From Thermoplasmatota archaeon (GTDB lineage Archaea > Thermoplasmatota > Thermoplasmata > UBA10834): a stretch of 64,000 nt of DNA. The stretch covers positions 1 through 64,000 of the forward strand of contig JAHIRF010000006.1 in assembly GCA_018818785.1 (NCBI GenBank). The letters are read 5' to 3'. Both the position numbers and the translations under genes were made by a program. A model generated the notes under the pieces. That model ran no database searches, was not told the DNA's origin, and worked only from the letters and a program-made list of their open reading frames with translations. The stretch's first letter is position 1. Every line of letters starts with the position of its first letter. Shown piece by piece: positions 8,987 to 16,880 of the stretch.

Positions 8987-9810
8987 GGATCGGTATTGTA
9001 GGCACTCCCGAACTGGAGAATTTCAAGGGCGTGGCGGTGAAGGTGTTGAAGGAGCTCAAGGGCCAAGACATCGTGTTCGAGGAGAACACCGCGAAGGCTC
9101 TGGGAAAGAAAGGGATACCGCTGGGCATAATCGATGCCGACTTCCTCATATCCATAGGCGGGGACGGCACCATATTGCGGACGCTGCAGAGGAGCAGCCT
9201 GCCCATACTGGGCGTGAACGCGGGCGTGCTCGGCTTCCTGACAGAGGTGGAACCCAATGAGATACCGGCATCGTTCAAGCAGCTGCTCAAGGGAGAGTTC
9301 ACGGTCGAGAAGAGGTCGAAGCTGAAGGTCGTGTGCAACGGCAAGAGGCTCATGGACGCGACGAACGAGGCCGTCATACATACCGCACATATCGCGAAGA
9401 TGCGGCAGTTCGTCATATCCGTTGACGGGATGCCCGCGACGAGCATGCGAGCGGACGGCATCATAATCGCCACCGCCACGGGCTCGACCTGTTACGCGAT
9501 GAGCGTCGGCTCGTCCATCATAGACCCGAGGGTGCAGGCGCTCGTGATAGCCCCTATCGCGCCGTTCAGATTATCCGCCCGACCGCTGGTGGTGCCCGCC
9601 AAGAGCCATGTGGTGGTGACTATCCATGACCCCATGCCTTGCATCATGGTGCTGGACGGGCAGGAGGAGCAGATGCTGACGGGCAATGAGAAGATGACTT
9701 TCACATCGTCCGAGCACAAAGCGAAGTTCGTGATACTCAGGAGCGAGTTCTACAAGACGCTCGAGGAGAAGCTGATGGCATCCTCGCCACTTGTGGGGCA
9801 CAGGCACTGA
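8983..9810 (+). CDS. nadK: NAD(+) kinase
   Basis: 275 residues from the GTG at 8983, which overlaps the upstream TGA by 3 nt (GTGA). The ATP/NAD-binding signature ISIGGDGTILRT is at about 57-68, TNEAVI follows near 127, and IIATATGSTCYAMSVGSSII corresponds to the conserved TPTGSTAY region. It phosphorylates NAD to NADP using ATP or polyphosphate. Translational coupling with the IMPase-family gene suggests opposing activities on the same cofactor pool. An upstream in-frame extension inside the IMPase gene is not plausible because it would create a 33-residue overlap without family similarity. Confidence 0.93.
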   Translation: MRIGIVGTPELENFKGVAVKVLKELKGQDIVFEENTAKALGKKGIPLGIIDADFLISIGGDGTILRTLQRSSLPILGVNAGVLGFLTEVEPNEIPASFKQLLKGEFTVEKRSKLKVVCNGKRLMDATNEAVIHTAHIAKMRQFVISVDGMPATSMRADGIIIATATGSTCYAMSVGSSIIDPRVQALVIAPIAPFRLSARPLVVPAKSHVVVTIHDPMPCIMVLDGQEEQMLTGNEKMTFTSSEHKAKFVILRSEFYKTLEEKLMASSPLVGHRH

Positions 9811-9822
9811 AGATCGTACAGA

Positions 9823-10371
9823 GTGGTTCATGACATGCATACGCTAGCAGTGACCGCCAATAAGTTGCCATATCCCAAGACATGGTTCGTCATCAGCACG
9901 ATCGTGATCGCGGTCATCGTATCGGCCATGATCTATCTGGCATTCGATTCGCTCGAGACGTTCGCGAGGTACTTCTGGATGGTCGTAGCGGTACTGGTAG
10001 GCGTACCGCTCTTCCTGTTGAACATCCCACCGATATTCACGGACCACTACCAAGGCGAGAAAGGATTGAGGCTCAGGATGGGGCTGCTGATGAACTCCAC
10101 GGTACCGTACGAGTGGATCATAGGGGTCACGGACGCCTCGGTCAGGTTCGGGAGCGTGAGGATAGGCATCGGGGTGAAGTACGCCCCGAAGCTGAAGACC
10201 GTGTTCGTCACATCATCTTTCAACGACCTCGTCACCCTGCATCTCGACGGCCCGAGGAACCTCGGAGGCATCATGAAGCCGGATGTGGAGAAGATAACCT
10301 TGAGCGTCAAGGACAAGGAGCATTTCGTTTCATCGGTGAAGGCCAGGGCGGGGATAGTCGAGGAGGAATGA
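9823..10371 (+). CDS. Membrane protein with two N-terminal helices and PH-like domain
   Basis: 182 residues. Two membrane segments are evident: TWFVISTIVIAVIVSAMIYL and FWMVVAVLVGVPLFLLNI. The remainder is beta-rich (RMGLLMNSTVPYEWIIGVTD and VRIGIGVKYAPKLKTVFVT) and resembles a membrane-anchored bacterial-PH-like domain. The start may be GTG 9823 or ATG 9835. The last 4 nt overlap the JAMM gene (ATGA), so the two are translationally coupled. No function is assigned. Confidence 0.7.
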   Translation: MVHDMHTLAVTANKLPYPKTWFVISTIVIAVIVSAMIYLAFDSLETFARYFWMVVAVLVGVPLFLLNIPPIFTDHYQGEKGLRLRMGLLMNSTVPYEWIIGVTDASVRFGSVRIGIGVKYAPKLKTVFVTSSFNDLVTLHLDGPRNLGGIMKPDVEKITLSVKDKEHFVSSVKARAGIVEEE

Positions 10372-10775
10372 GCACGCCACTGTTCGATTTCACCAAGAAC
10401 AGACCGCAGGTCACGGCCATCAGGAAGCGTACCCTCAAGATGTTGCTCGAAGCGTCCAAGTCCAGCTATCCTAACGAGTTCGGAGGGATATTGAGGGAGG
10501 AGAAAGGCGTCATCACCGAGCTCATACTCCTACCAGGCACGATATCTGGTGAGCGGTCCGCGCTGTTCAAGCTGCACATGCTGCCCGTTGATTCCTCGGT
10601 GGTGGGCACCGTGCATTCGCACCCATCTGGTAGCTGCAGGCCGTCGGATGCGGACCTGGATCTGTTCAGAAGTTTCGGCTACTGCCATATAATCGTGTGC
10701 GAGCCGTATGATCTGAAGAGCTGGGCGTGCTACGACGGCTTCGGAGAGAGAAGACCTCTGGAAATCGTCAAGTGA
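10368..10775 (+). CDS. JAMM/MPN-domain metalloprotease (Mov34/JAB1 family)
   Basis: 135 residues, a minimal stand-alone JAMM domain. The zinc site is complete: Glu37 in NEFGGIL and TVHSHPSGSCRPSDADL with His83, His85, Ser93 and Asp96, matching E...HxH-x7-SxxD. Archaeal members remove ubiquitin-like SAMP modifiers or process sulfur carriers, so a desampylase role is possible. No SAMP or E1 gene is nearby. ATG 10368 overlaps the upstream stop, with AGGAGGA just before it serving as Shine-Dalgarno sequence inside the upstream gene. Confidence 0.9.
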   Translation: MSTPLFDFTKNRPQVTAIRKRTLKMLLEASKSSYPNEFGGILREEKGVITELILLPGTISGERSALFKLHMLPVDSSVVGTVHSHPSGSCRPSDADLDLFRSFGYCHIIVCEPYDLKSWACYDGFGERRPLEIVK

Positions 10776-10787
10776 TCTTGATTCGTA

Positions 10788-11297
10788 TCATGCCTGGTGC
10801 TTGAAGAAGTAGTTCAGCATCAGATATCGGTCCGGCTTCTTGGTGTTGACAAGCACCCGGACTTCTTCCCCGATGGATATCTTCTTCTTATACAAGGGCA
10901 GCAATCCAGAAATCGTCTTGGTCGTCGTTATCTCCTGGCCTTCGCAGGTGTATGCGATCTTCAGAGACACAATTTCTCCTTCTGTCTCGATATCAACCAC
11001 TCGTCCGCGGAGCTCGATGCCGTTGCTCAAGAGCCTTGACCATAGCCTATATCGCCATGCCAAAAAACCGACCTGTGCTATGCTCATGAGCGAGAATACG
11101 AGCCCAATATATTCGAGATCCTCAGACGTCATCTGTTCTTCAACAGGTAACGCTGGATCGTCAGTGACCCAGCTCGACATCACCAAGAACAATACCCAGA
11201 TCATGATGAGCGCGCCGATGACCGAGATTATGAATATATCCCTTAACATCAAACTGCTCAGCTTCAGCTCTCTGCCACCCAGGTAATTCAACTGCAA
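10788..11297 (-). CDS. Two-helix membrane protein, DUF3592-like
   Basis: 169 residues starting at TTG 11297. Two membrane segments are seen: IFIISVIGALIMIWVLFLVM and the region LEYIGLVFSLMSIAQVGFLA. The extramembrane C-terminal part (GIELRGRVVDIETEGEIVSL, then VRVLVNTKKPDRYLML) has the pattern of DUF3592-type domains, where a beta barrel-like domain follows a membrane segment. It is convergent with the JAMM gene. No catalytic residue is visible and no function can be given. Confidence 0.6.
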   Translation of the reverse strand: MQLNYLGGRELKLSSLMLRDIFIISVIGALIMIWVLFLVMSSWVTDDPALPVEEQMTSEDLEYIGLVFSLMSIAQVGFLAWRYRLWSRLLSNGIELRGRVVDIETEGEIVSLKIAYTCEGQEITTTKTISGLLPLYKKKISIGEEVRVLVNTKKPDRYLMLNYFFKHQA

Positions 11298-11376
11298 TCG
11301 AACCTACCCACCTGTGCTCTGGAAGGAATTGGTGAATGTAATAATATACTTCGCTCAAAGCCTAGAATATCTTGCC

Positions 11377-12603
11377 TCAGAACACCTTGCTCCGGGGAGA
11401 TATGGTACCCCTCGCGTTGGCGCCCATGCCAAGGAACGAGTTCTCGCCGATGATTGTGCCCGCATCGATGGTGGCGTTGATGCCGGTCTTGACATCGTCT
11501 CCCATGATGACGCCTAGCTTCCTCCTGCCTGAGCCGACCTTCTTGCCGTCGATGACCACGTACACTTCCTTCTCGTCAAGCCTTAGGTTCGCGACCTTGG
11601 TGCCCGCGCCGAAGTTGCACCGCTCGCCTATGACGCTGTCGCCGACATAGCTCAGGTGCGGTATCTTCGTGGAATTCATGATGACGGAGTTCTTGACCTC
11701 GGCGGAGTTGCCCACCTTGCACCCATCGCCTATGGAAGTACTGGGCCTCAGATACGCGTTCGGACCGATTATCGTGTTCTCACCGATGACGACAGGACCG
11801 ACCACATAGCTGCCGGCGAGTATCTTGCTCCCTGCACCGATCTGCAACGGGCCTTCCACGGTCGCCTTCTTGGACACTTCACCCTTGATCTTCGTCGCGA
11901 GACCTTCCATCAGTATACGGTTGGCCTCCAGTATGTCCCAGGGTCTCGCGACATCTATCCAATCGCCCTTGAGCATATGTGTATAGATATGACTCTTTGA
12001 CATGAGTATCCTGAAGGAGTCAGTTATCTCGTATTCACCGCGCACGGACTTCTTCGTCTCGGCTATGGCATCGAATATCTGCGGCTCCAGTATGTACGCG
12101 CCCGCGTTGACCATGTTCCCCTCGGGCACCTCTGGCTTCTCCACGATGTCCATGACGACGCCGTCCTCGACCCTGATGCACCCGTAGCGTCTCGGGTCAG
12201 ACACTGACGTCAGAGCCATCACGGAACCCTTGACCTTGAGATGATGTTCCATGAGCCCCTTGACCGATTCCTTCGTCAGCACTACATCCCCGTACAGGCA
12301 GAAGAACGCGGAATCGACCTTGTCCTTGATCATGCCTATGGCATGGGCCGTGCCGAGACGCTCCTTCTGCTCGACATACTCCACACGTATGCCGAATTCG
12401 GAACCGTCCCCGAAATGCTCCCTGATCCTTCCGGCCTTCCAGCCTATGAGCAGTATGATGTCCTTGATGCCTGCGCTCTTGAGCGCGTCTATGTTGTGCT
12501 CCAGGAACGGCTTCCCTGCGACTGGCAGCAAAGGCTTCGGAATGTTCGATGTGAGCGGGCGCATGCGCATACCCTCGCCCGCGGCTAGTATGTATCCTTT
12601 CAC
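11377..12603 (-). CDS. glmU: Bifunctional sugar-1-phosphate nucleotidyltransferase/acetyltransferase, archaeal GlmU type
   Basis: 408 residues. The N-terminal nucleotidyltransferase domain has GYILAAGEGMRMRPLT and the lysine in PKPLLPVAGKPF. The C-terminal third is a left-handed beta-helix with hexapeptide repeats (IGENTIIGPNAYLRP, IGDGCKVGNSAEVKNSVIMN, IGERCNFGAGTKVANLRLDE). It is expected to acetylate glucosamine-1-phosphate and form UDP-GlcNAc. The GTG at 12603 overlaps the stop of the mutase gene (GTGA) and gives the normal MKGYILAAG start; a GTG at 12612 would add three residues. Coupling to the GlmM-like gene makes a complete route from GlcN-6-P to UDP-GlcNAc. Confidence 0.93.
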   Translation of the reverse strand: MKGYILAAGEGMRMRPLTSNIPKPLLPVAGKPFLEHNIDALKSAGIKDIILLIGWKAGRIREHFGDGSEFGIRVEYVEQKERLGTAHAIGMIKDKVDSAFFCLYGDVVLTKESVKGLMEHHLKVKGSVMALTSVSDPRRYGCIRVEDGVVMDIVEKPEVPEGNMVNAGAYILEPQIFDAIAETKKSVRGEYEITDSFRILMSKSHIYTHMLKGDWIDVARPWDILEANRILMEGLATKIKGEVSKKATVEGPLQIGAGSKILAGSYVVGPVVIGENTIIGPNAYLRPSTSIGDGCKVGNSAEVKNSVIMNSTKIPHLSYVGDSVIGERCNFGAGTKVANLRLDEKEVYVVIDGKKVGSGRRKLGVIMGDDVKTGINATIDAGTIIGENSFLGMGANARGTISPRSKVF

Positions 12604-13904
12604 TTCACACACCTCTTGACGGCATCGGTTATGACCTTCATTATCTCAGCGGCCCTTTCGGCCTTCCGAGCCTCCGCGAGCATGCGTATCTTGGGCTCGG
12701 TGCCCGATGGGCGTACCAACGCCCATCCGTCCTCGAACTGCAATCGGAAGCCGTCCACGGTAAGGAGTTCGTCGCACTCGATCACGCGCATCTCCTTGGA
12801 CAGACACGATATCACGGAGGCCTTCTGACCTGCCTCGAAATCGACTGCTTTCCTGAGGGTAGGATACGTGGGTATGGATTTCCTCAACTCGGACAGCTTC
12901 TTCTTGGAGGCCATCTCCACTATCTTCGCAGCCGCCAGTATGCCGTCGGGACAGTAGGATTGCTCGGGGAATATCCATGTGCCCGAAGGTTCGCCCCCGA
13001 AGTCCGCCCTGATACGCTTGACCTCCTCGCTCACGAACACGTCGCCCACGCGCACGCGCGTTATCTTGGCAGAGATGTAATCGTCGATAGCCATCGACGC
13101 ATCGACCGTGACGACCGCCTTCTTCTTCGCGTACCGTTTGGCGAACAGGGCCAGGAGATGATCCCCGCCCAGGAACACGCCCTTGTCATCTATCGCGACC
13201 ATCCGGTCAGCATCCCCGTCGTGAGCGATGCCGAGGTCGGACTTGGTCGATATTACCGTGTTCTTGAGATCCGTCAGGTTCTCATCGGTAGGTTCAGGCA
13301 TCCTTCCAGGAAAATGACCGTCAGGGTTGGAATTCATGGTGACGACCTTGCATCCCATGCGCTGGAGCACGAGAGGAGTTATGTTGAATGAAGGACCGTT
13401 CGCGCAATCGACCACGACCTTCAGCTTCGCGTGACCGACGCCCGCCAGTATCCTCTCGAGATGCCTATCGACGGCGTCCATCATGATATGGCTCGTGCCG
13501 ACCTTGTCCCATGGTCGAGCCTTGAACCTGTTGCTCGCGACTAGCTTCTCGATCTTCTTCGACTGCTCGAGCCCGAACCCCATGCCGTCCGGGTTCCACA
13601 GCTTTATGCCCGCATACTCGGGTGGATTGTGACTAGCAGTCAGCATCACCCCACAGCTCATCTCGCGCGCAGCCTCCGCCAATGTCGGCGTGGACACGAT
13701 TCCTGCGGAATATACTTCGCACCCGCAGGCCATCAGACCGCTCGAGACCGCAGCCTCCATCATAGGGCCAGAAGTGCGCGAATCCCTTCCTATCACTGCG
13801 CACTCGGCATCGGAACCGACTGCCATACCTATCGCCATGGCGAGCTCTGGAGTCATTTGACTGTTGACCAGACCTCGCACGCCAGATGAGCCAAAGAGCG
13901 ACAT
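12600..13904 (-). CDS. glmM: Phosphoglucosamine mutase / phosphohexomutase (GlmM-like)
   Basis: 434 residues from ATG 13904. The alpha-D-phosphohexomutase fold is clear: SLFGSSGVRG at the N-terminus, the phosphoserine loop MLTASHNPPEYAGIKLW with Ser91, the metal loop AHDGDADRM, FGGEPSGTWIFPE for sugar binding, and the C-terminal VRPSGTEPKIRML. It converts GlcN-6-P to GlcN-1-P, the substrate of the coupled downstream GlmU-like enzyme. An upstream extension to 14039 has no family similarity. A TATA-like box and a perfect palindrome precede the start. Mannose or glucose substrates cannot be excluded. Confidence 0.93.
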   Translation of the reverse strand: MSLFGSSGVRGLVNSQMTPELAMAIGMAVGSDAECAVIGRDSRTSGPMMEAAVSSGLMACGCEVYSAGIVSTPTLAEAAREMSCGVMLTASHNPPEYAGIKLWNPDGMGFGLEQSKKIEKLVASNRFKARPWDKVGTSHIMMDAVDRHLERILAGVGHAKLKVVVDCANGPSFNITPLVLQRMGCKVVTMNSNPDGHFPGRMPEPTDENLTDLKNTVISTKSDLGIAHDGDADRMVAIDDKGVFLGGDHLLALFAKRYAKKKAVVTVDASMAIDDYISAKITRVRVGDVFVSEEVKRIRADFGGEPSGTWIFPEQSYCPDGILAAAKIVEMASKKKLSELRKSIPTYPTLRKAVDFEAGQKASVISCLSKEMRVIECDELLTVDGFRLQFEDGWALVRPSGTEPKIRMLAEARKAERAAEIMKVITDAVKRCVK

Positions 13905-13920
13905 AGGACCCTCTCGTTGT

Positions 13921-13946
13921 CCGAATGATGTATTCGGATATATTAC
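13921..13946 (-). promoter_or_regulatory. Promoter and palindromic operator candidate upstream of glmM-glmU
   Basis: CCGAAT-GATGT-ATTCGG (13921-13937) is a perfect 6-5-6 inverted repeat. On the minus strand it immediately follows the TATA-like AATATATCC (about 13938-13946). It therefore covers the expected transcription start, about 17-33 nt before the glmM ATG at 13904. This is the position expected for a repressor site controlling UDP-GlcNAc synthesis. No regulator can be named. Confidence 0.45.
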
Positions 13947-14001
13947 AGGTACGTACCATCGCTGATGTCCAGCGGATGTGATCGTGGGTTCCAGACCGCG
14001 A

Positions 14002-16137
14002 TCATTCCTCCGGTGGCTCCTTGTCCGATGTATCGTCATTCACGTCCGCGGCATTCTTGCGAATGCGCAGGTACATGACCGACATCAGGACGGCCAATAC
14101 CGCGAACACGGCAAGGGCCACTATCAGCATAAGGTTCTGTGATTGGGCATCGTCCAGGTCCTCTTCGGTTCCCGCCAACTCGTCCTGGGCGGTATCGAGT
14201 TCGTCCTGGAGTGCGGTTATTTCGTCGAGTGCATCCGCCAGCTCCTCCTCTGCGGCGGTCAGGTTGAGCAGAGCAGCATCCAGCTGTTCCTGGAGAATAT
14301 CTCCGTCGCTAAGGGCGTCCGCCAGCTGCGTCTCGGCAGATGCCAGATTCGCAAGGGCTTGGTCAAGCAGATCCTGAGCAGCTTCCAGCGATGCAAGGGC
14401 ATCGTCAAGGTCGTCCTGGACATCAGCGAGTTCGGCTAGAGTCGCGTCCAACTCATTCTGGACGGAAGTGAGGTTCGCAAGGGCGTCATCCAATTGGTCC
14501 TGCAGAACCGCCAGTTGCTCCTCCAGGGCCGGAACAGGATCGACGTACGTCACACTGATCGACACGCTCGCAGAGTTGTTCGCGGCATCGGTCGCAATCG
14601 CAGTGATCATGTTCGTGCCTTCGACCAGGGCGACAGTGCAGACGAACGAACCATTGGACTCGACCCCGATGAGCAGGCCATTCACGCGAAGAGACACACC
14701 CGGCTCTGTAACACCCGATACAAGCACGTTTCCCGTCTGTGTCGTGAGCCCGTCAGAAGGGCTGTCGATAGTGATGATCGGTGGCGTGATGTCGGGAGAT
14801 AGGTACTGGTTTGCCCATATGTTGCTCCGGATACCGTCATACTGTGCCCATACGGCGAAGACGTTGCCTAGCCCGTCCACAACAACCCTCTCGTACGATG
14901 CGGACTCCGTTTCGCTGGATGAGACCGCCTCGGCAGCTCCCCAGCCTTCTCCTACGACGTACCTGCTCGAAGATACGAAGTTGCGCACGCCATCCGATTG
15001 CAGCCACAAGGCGGTGGCGTTACCCGAATGGTCGACTGCCAGCATGGGAATCCAGGCACTCAACTCGTCAGTCTCGACCAGCTCAGGAACTCCCCAGCCC
15101 TCGCCGACGACGTATCTGTTGGACCATACGTCATAGACGGATCCGACCGATTGCATCCACACGACCAACGCGTTCCCGTACCCGTCATTCCCCACTCGAG
15201 GCCCGGTTGAATCTCCCGAGTCATAGTCCTCCATCAGCACAGCGGTTCCCCAGCCCTCGCCGACTACGTATCGGTTCGACCACACGTCGTAGAAGCTACC
15301 GCCCCATTGATACCACACTGCTGTCGCGTTACCCGATGAGTCTATGGCTACATTGGCTTGTTCAGCGGGGCCCAAGTCGCTGTTCGAAATGATCTCTGCC
15401 GTGCCCCAGCCATCTCCGACGACATAGCGGTTGGAGGATATGTTGTACTGCACCCCTTCCCACTGGGACCATACGGCGACCACTTCGCCGTTGTCGTTGG
15501 CGGCCAGGTCTATCGAGAAAGCGTCTTCCACATAGGACTCTATCTCTTCAGCCGCTCCCCAGCCTTCGTCGACGACGTATCGGTTGGACCATATGTGGTT
15601 GTGGCCGCTGTCCCACTGCTCCCACACAGCGGTCGCGTTGCCTGATGCATCGACGACCACTTTCGGGAGGCCCGCCTCCTCGGATTGCTCCTCGATCAGC
15701 TCCGCGGTCCCCCAACCCTCACCGACGACGTATCGGTTAGACCATACATCGTTCCTGAAGTTGGAGCTGTCCCACTGCTGCCACACGGCGACTGCGTTGC
15801 CCGACCCATCGACCCCCACTTGAGGGTTGGAGGTCTGTTCGGTATCGGTGGAATCGAGGCGCTCAGCATGTCCCCAACCCTCATCGAGGACGTATCGGTT
15901 CGACCATACGCTATGCCTGAAGCCGTCCCATTGCTCCCACACGGCGAATGCATCACCGTTAGGGCCAGCGGCTATCTGAGGCGGTTCGGAGCCTCCAGCG
16001 TCATTGTACTCGATCAACTCGGCGTCGCCCCAGCCCTCGTTCGGATCGGCCCCCAGGCCGTACTGAGACGCAACGCTCACAGATATCAGACACAAGCCGA
16101 TGAAGACGCAGTAGATCATTCCAAGAACACTTCTCAT
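14002..16137 (-). CDS. Cell-surface lollipop protein: 8 repeats, Ig-like domain, coiled-coil stalk, C-terminal anchor
   Basis: 711 residues from ATG 16137 (8 nt after GGGAG; a GTG at 16146 is weaker). A signal peptide (VLGMIYCVFIGLCLISVSVA) is followed by eight repeats of about 52 residues, each with GWG-AELIE, VDxSGNATAVWxQ and WSNRYVV motifs, probably an eight-bladed propeller. An Ig-like domain (TPPIITIDSPSDGLTTQTG to NNSASVSISVTYV) comes next, then about 130 residues of Leu/Asp/Glu heptads (LQDQLDDALANLTSVQNEL). The end is a membrane helix (LMLIVALAVFAVLAVLMSVM) and a short charged tail. It should be anchored outside the cell on a stalk. A paralogue is at 42736. Confidence 0.85.
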   Translation of the reverse strand: MRSVLGMIYCVFIGLCLISVSVASQYGLGADPNEGWGDAELIEYNDAGGSEPPQIAAGPNGDAFAVWEQWDGFRHSVWSNRYVLDEGWGHAERLDSTDTEQTSNPQVGVDGSGNAVAVWQQWDSSNFRNDVWSNRYVVGEGWGTAELIEEQSEEAGLPKVVVDASGNATAVWEQWDSGHNHIWSNRYVVDEGWGAAEEIESYVEDAFSIDLAANDNGEVVAVWSQWEGVQYNISSNRYVVGDGWGTAEIISNSDLGPAEQANVAIDSSGNATAVWYQWGGSFYDVWSNRYVVGEGWGTAVLMEDYDSGDSTGPRVGNDGYGNALVVWMQSVGSVYDVWSNRYVVGEGWGVPELVETDELSAWIPMLAVDHSGNATALWLQSDGVRNFVSSSRYVVGEGWGAAEAVSSSETESASYERVVVDGLGNVFAVWAQYDGIRSNIWANQYLSPDITPPIITIDSPSDGLTTQTGNVLVSGVTEPGVSLRVNGLLIGVESNGSFVCTVALVEGTNMITAIATDAANNSASVSISVTYVDPVPALEEQLAVLQDQLDDALANLTSVQNELDATLAELADVQDDLDDALASLEAAQDLLDQALANLASAETQLADALSDGDILQEQLDAALLNLTAAEEELADALDEITALQDELDTAQDELAGTEEDLDDAQSQNLMLIVALAVFAVLAVLMSVMYLRIRKNAADVNDDTSDKEPPEE

Positions 16138-16290
16138 TCGAATCACTCCCGTTCATTCCAACAATCACCAGAGCCGACCGTCAAGTGCCCCGGATACAAG
16201 ACGCAATCGCAATCAGGTGTGATGAACCTTTGCGCCGTCAGTAGCGCTCTGCTACCCCCGCGACAGAGGTTCGAACATCATCCGAAAGAG

Positions 16291-16333
16291 TGCCCGAGAA
16301 AGGGCAGAAACAGAGCCAGATTTGCTGGCTCTG
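16291..16333. other. Two adjacent hairpins in a divergent intergenic region
   Basis: The 341 bp between the surface protein and the small basic protein holds TGCCC-GAGAAA-GGGCA (16291-16306) and the perfect 9-bp stem CAGAGCCAG-ATTTG-CTGGCTCTG (16311-16333). The rest of the gap shows no convincing coding sequence. The hairpins may belong to an unrecognised RNA or to a regulatory site. I could not match them to RNase P, SRP RNA or box C/D sRNA features. Confidence 0.35.
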
Positions 16334-16398
16334 CGAGGCAACATCGTCAAATCCCGGTGAGCCAGATAGTCCCGTTTGACGAGCCAGCATGCGCAAAG

Positions 16399-16410
16399 TG
16401 TTATATATCG
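16399..16410 (+). promoter_or_regulatory. TATA box of the 16479 gene
   Basis: TGTTATATATCG is a strong TATA-like element. Initiation about 25 nt downstream (around 16428-16432) would produce a leader of about 50 nt that begins with the hairpin at 16428-16455. Confidence 0.5.
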
Positions 16411-16427
16411 CAGATTATGATACATAT

Positions 16428-16455
16428 CTGGACTATGCCTGGACGGCATATCCAG
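16428..16455 (+). promoter_or_regulatory. 5' leader hairpin upstream of the 16479 gene
   Basis: CTGGACTATGCC, loop TGGAC, GGCATATCCAG form an 11-bp stem with a single bulged C. The hairpin ends 10 nt before the Shine-Dalgarno sequence AGGAGG (16464-16469) and lies downstream of the TATA box, so it should be at the very 5' end of the mRNA. Such a structure could affect translation or RNA stability. Confidence 0.45.
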
Positions 16456-16478
16456 AAAGGACAAGGAGGAACACACAC

Positions 16479-16712
16479 ATGGTTATGGAGCCCATAAGTG
16501 TCGACAAAGCGATGGAAATCGCGAAGAAGAAGGGTATCAAGCCCGGCCGTGTCAAGGACACAAAGGGAGTTCAGTTTACAAAGGGTAGGAACCCCCGCCT
16601 CGAGATCATCGACTGGGATGAGTTCAAGGCAACACTCTCGAAGAGGAAGCTCGCAGTGTTTGAGAGTGGCGGCTGGATGAAGATAATGAAGGCGCCGAAG
16701 GGCAAGAGGTAA
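16479..16712 (+). CDS. Small basic protein of unknown function
   Basis: 77 residues from ATG 16479, chosen because AAGGAGGA lies 8 nt upstream; a longer frame to 16389 would run through the leader hairpin. The protein is rich in Lys and Arg (MEIAKKKGIKPGRVKDTKGV, QFTKGRNPRLEIIDWDEF, ending MKAPKGKR) and may bind nucleic acid. I recognise no family. Compact leader, strong TATA box and good Shine-Dalgarno suggest it is well expressed. Confidence 0.7.
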   Translation: MVMEPISVDKAMEIAKKKGIKPGRVKDTKGVQFTKGRNPRLEIIDWDEFKATLSKRKLAVFESGGWMKIMKAPKGKR

Positions 16713-16880
16713 TCTTCTAGCGATTCCAGCGGTAAACCCCTTTCAAACCACATTCTGTTTTCACATGACGCGGACGGGATGGAACGCCCTCCCGTGCCCC
16801 TCATACATCAGTATTCCACGGCATGACTTATATAGCACAGCGCCGGTTTTCAATAAGACCATATCTGGGGGAATTGACGA

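Noticed and set aside
16201-16400. RNase P RNA, SRP RNA or box C/D sRNA
   Set aside because: Conserved core elements of these RNAs could not be found. A TGATGA-like string lacks a matching D box at the proper distance.
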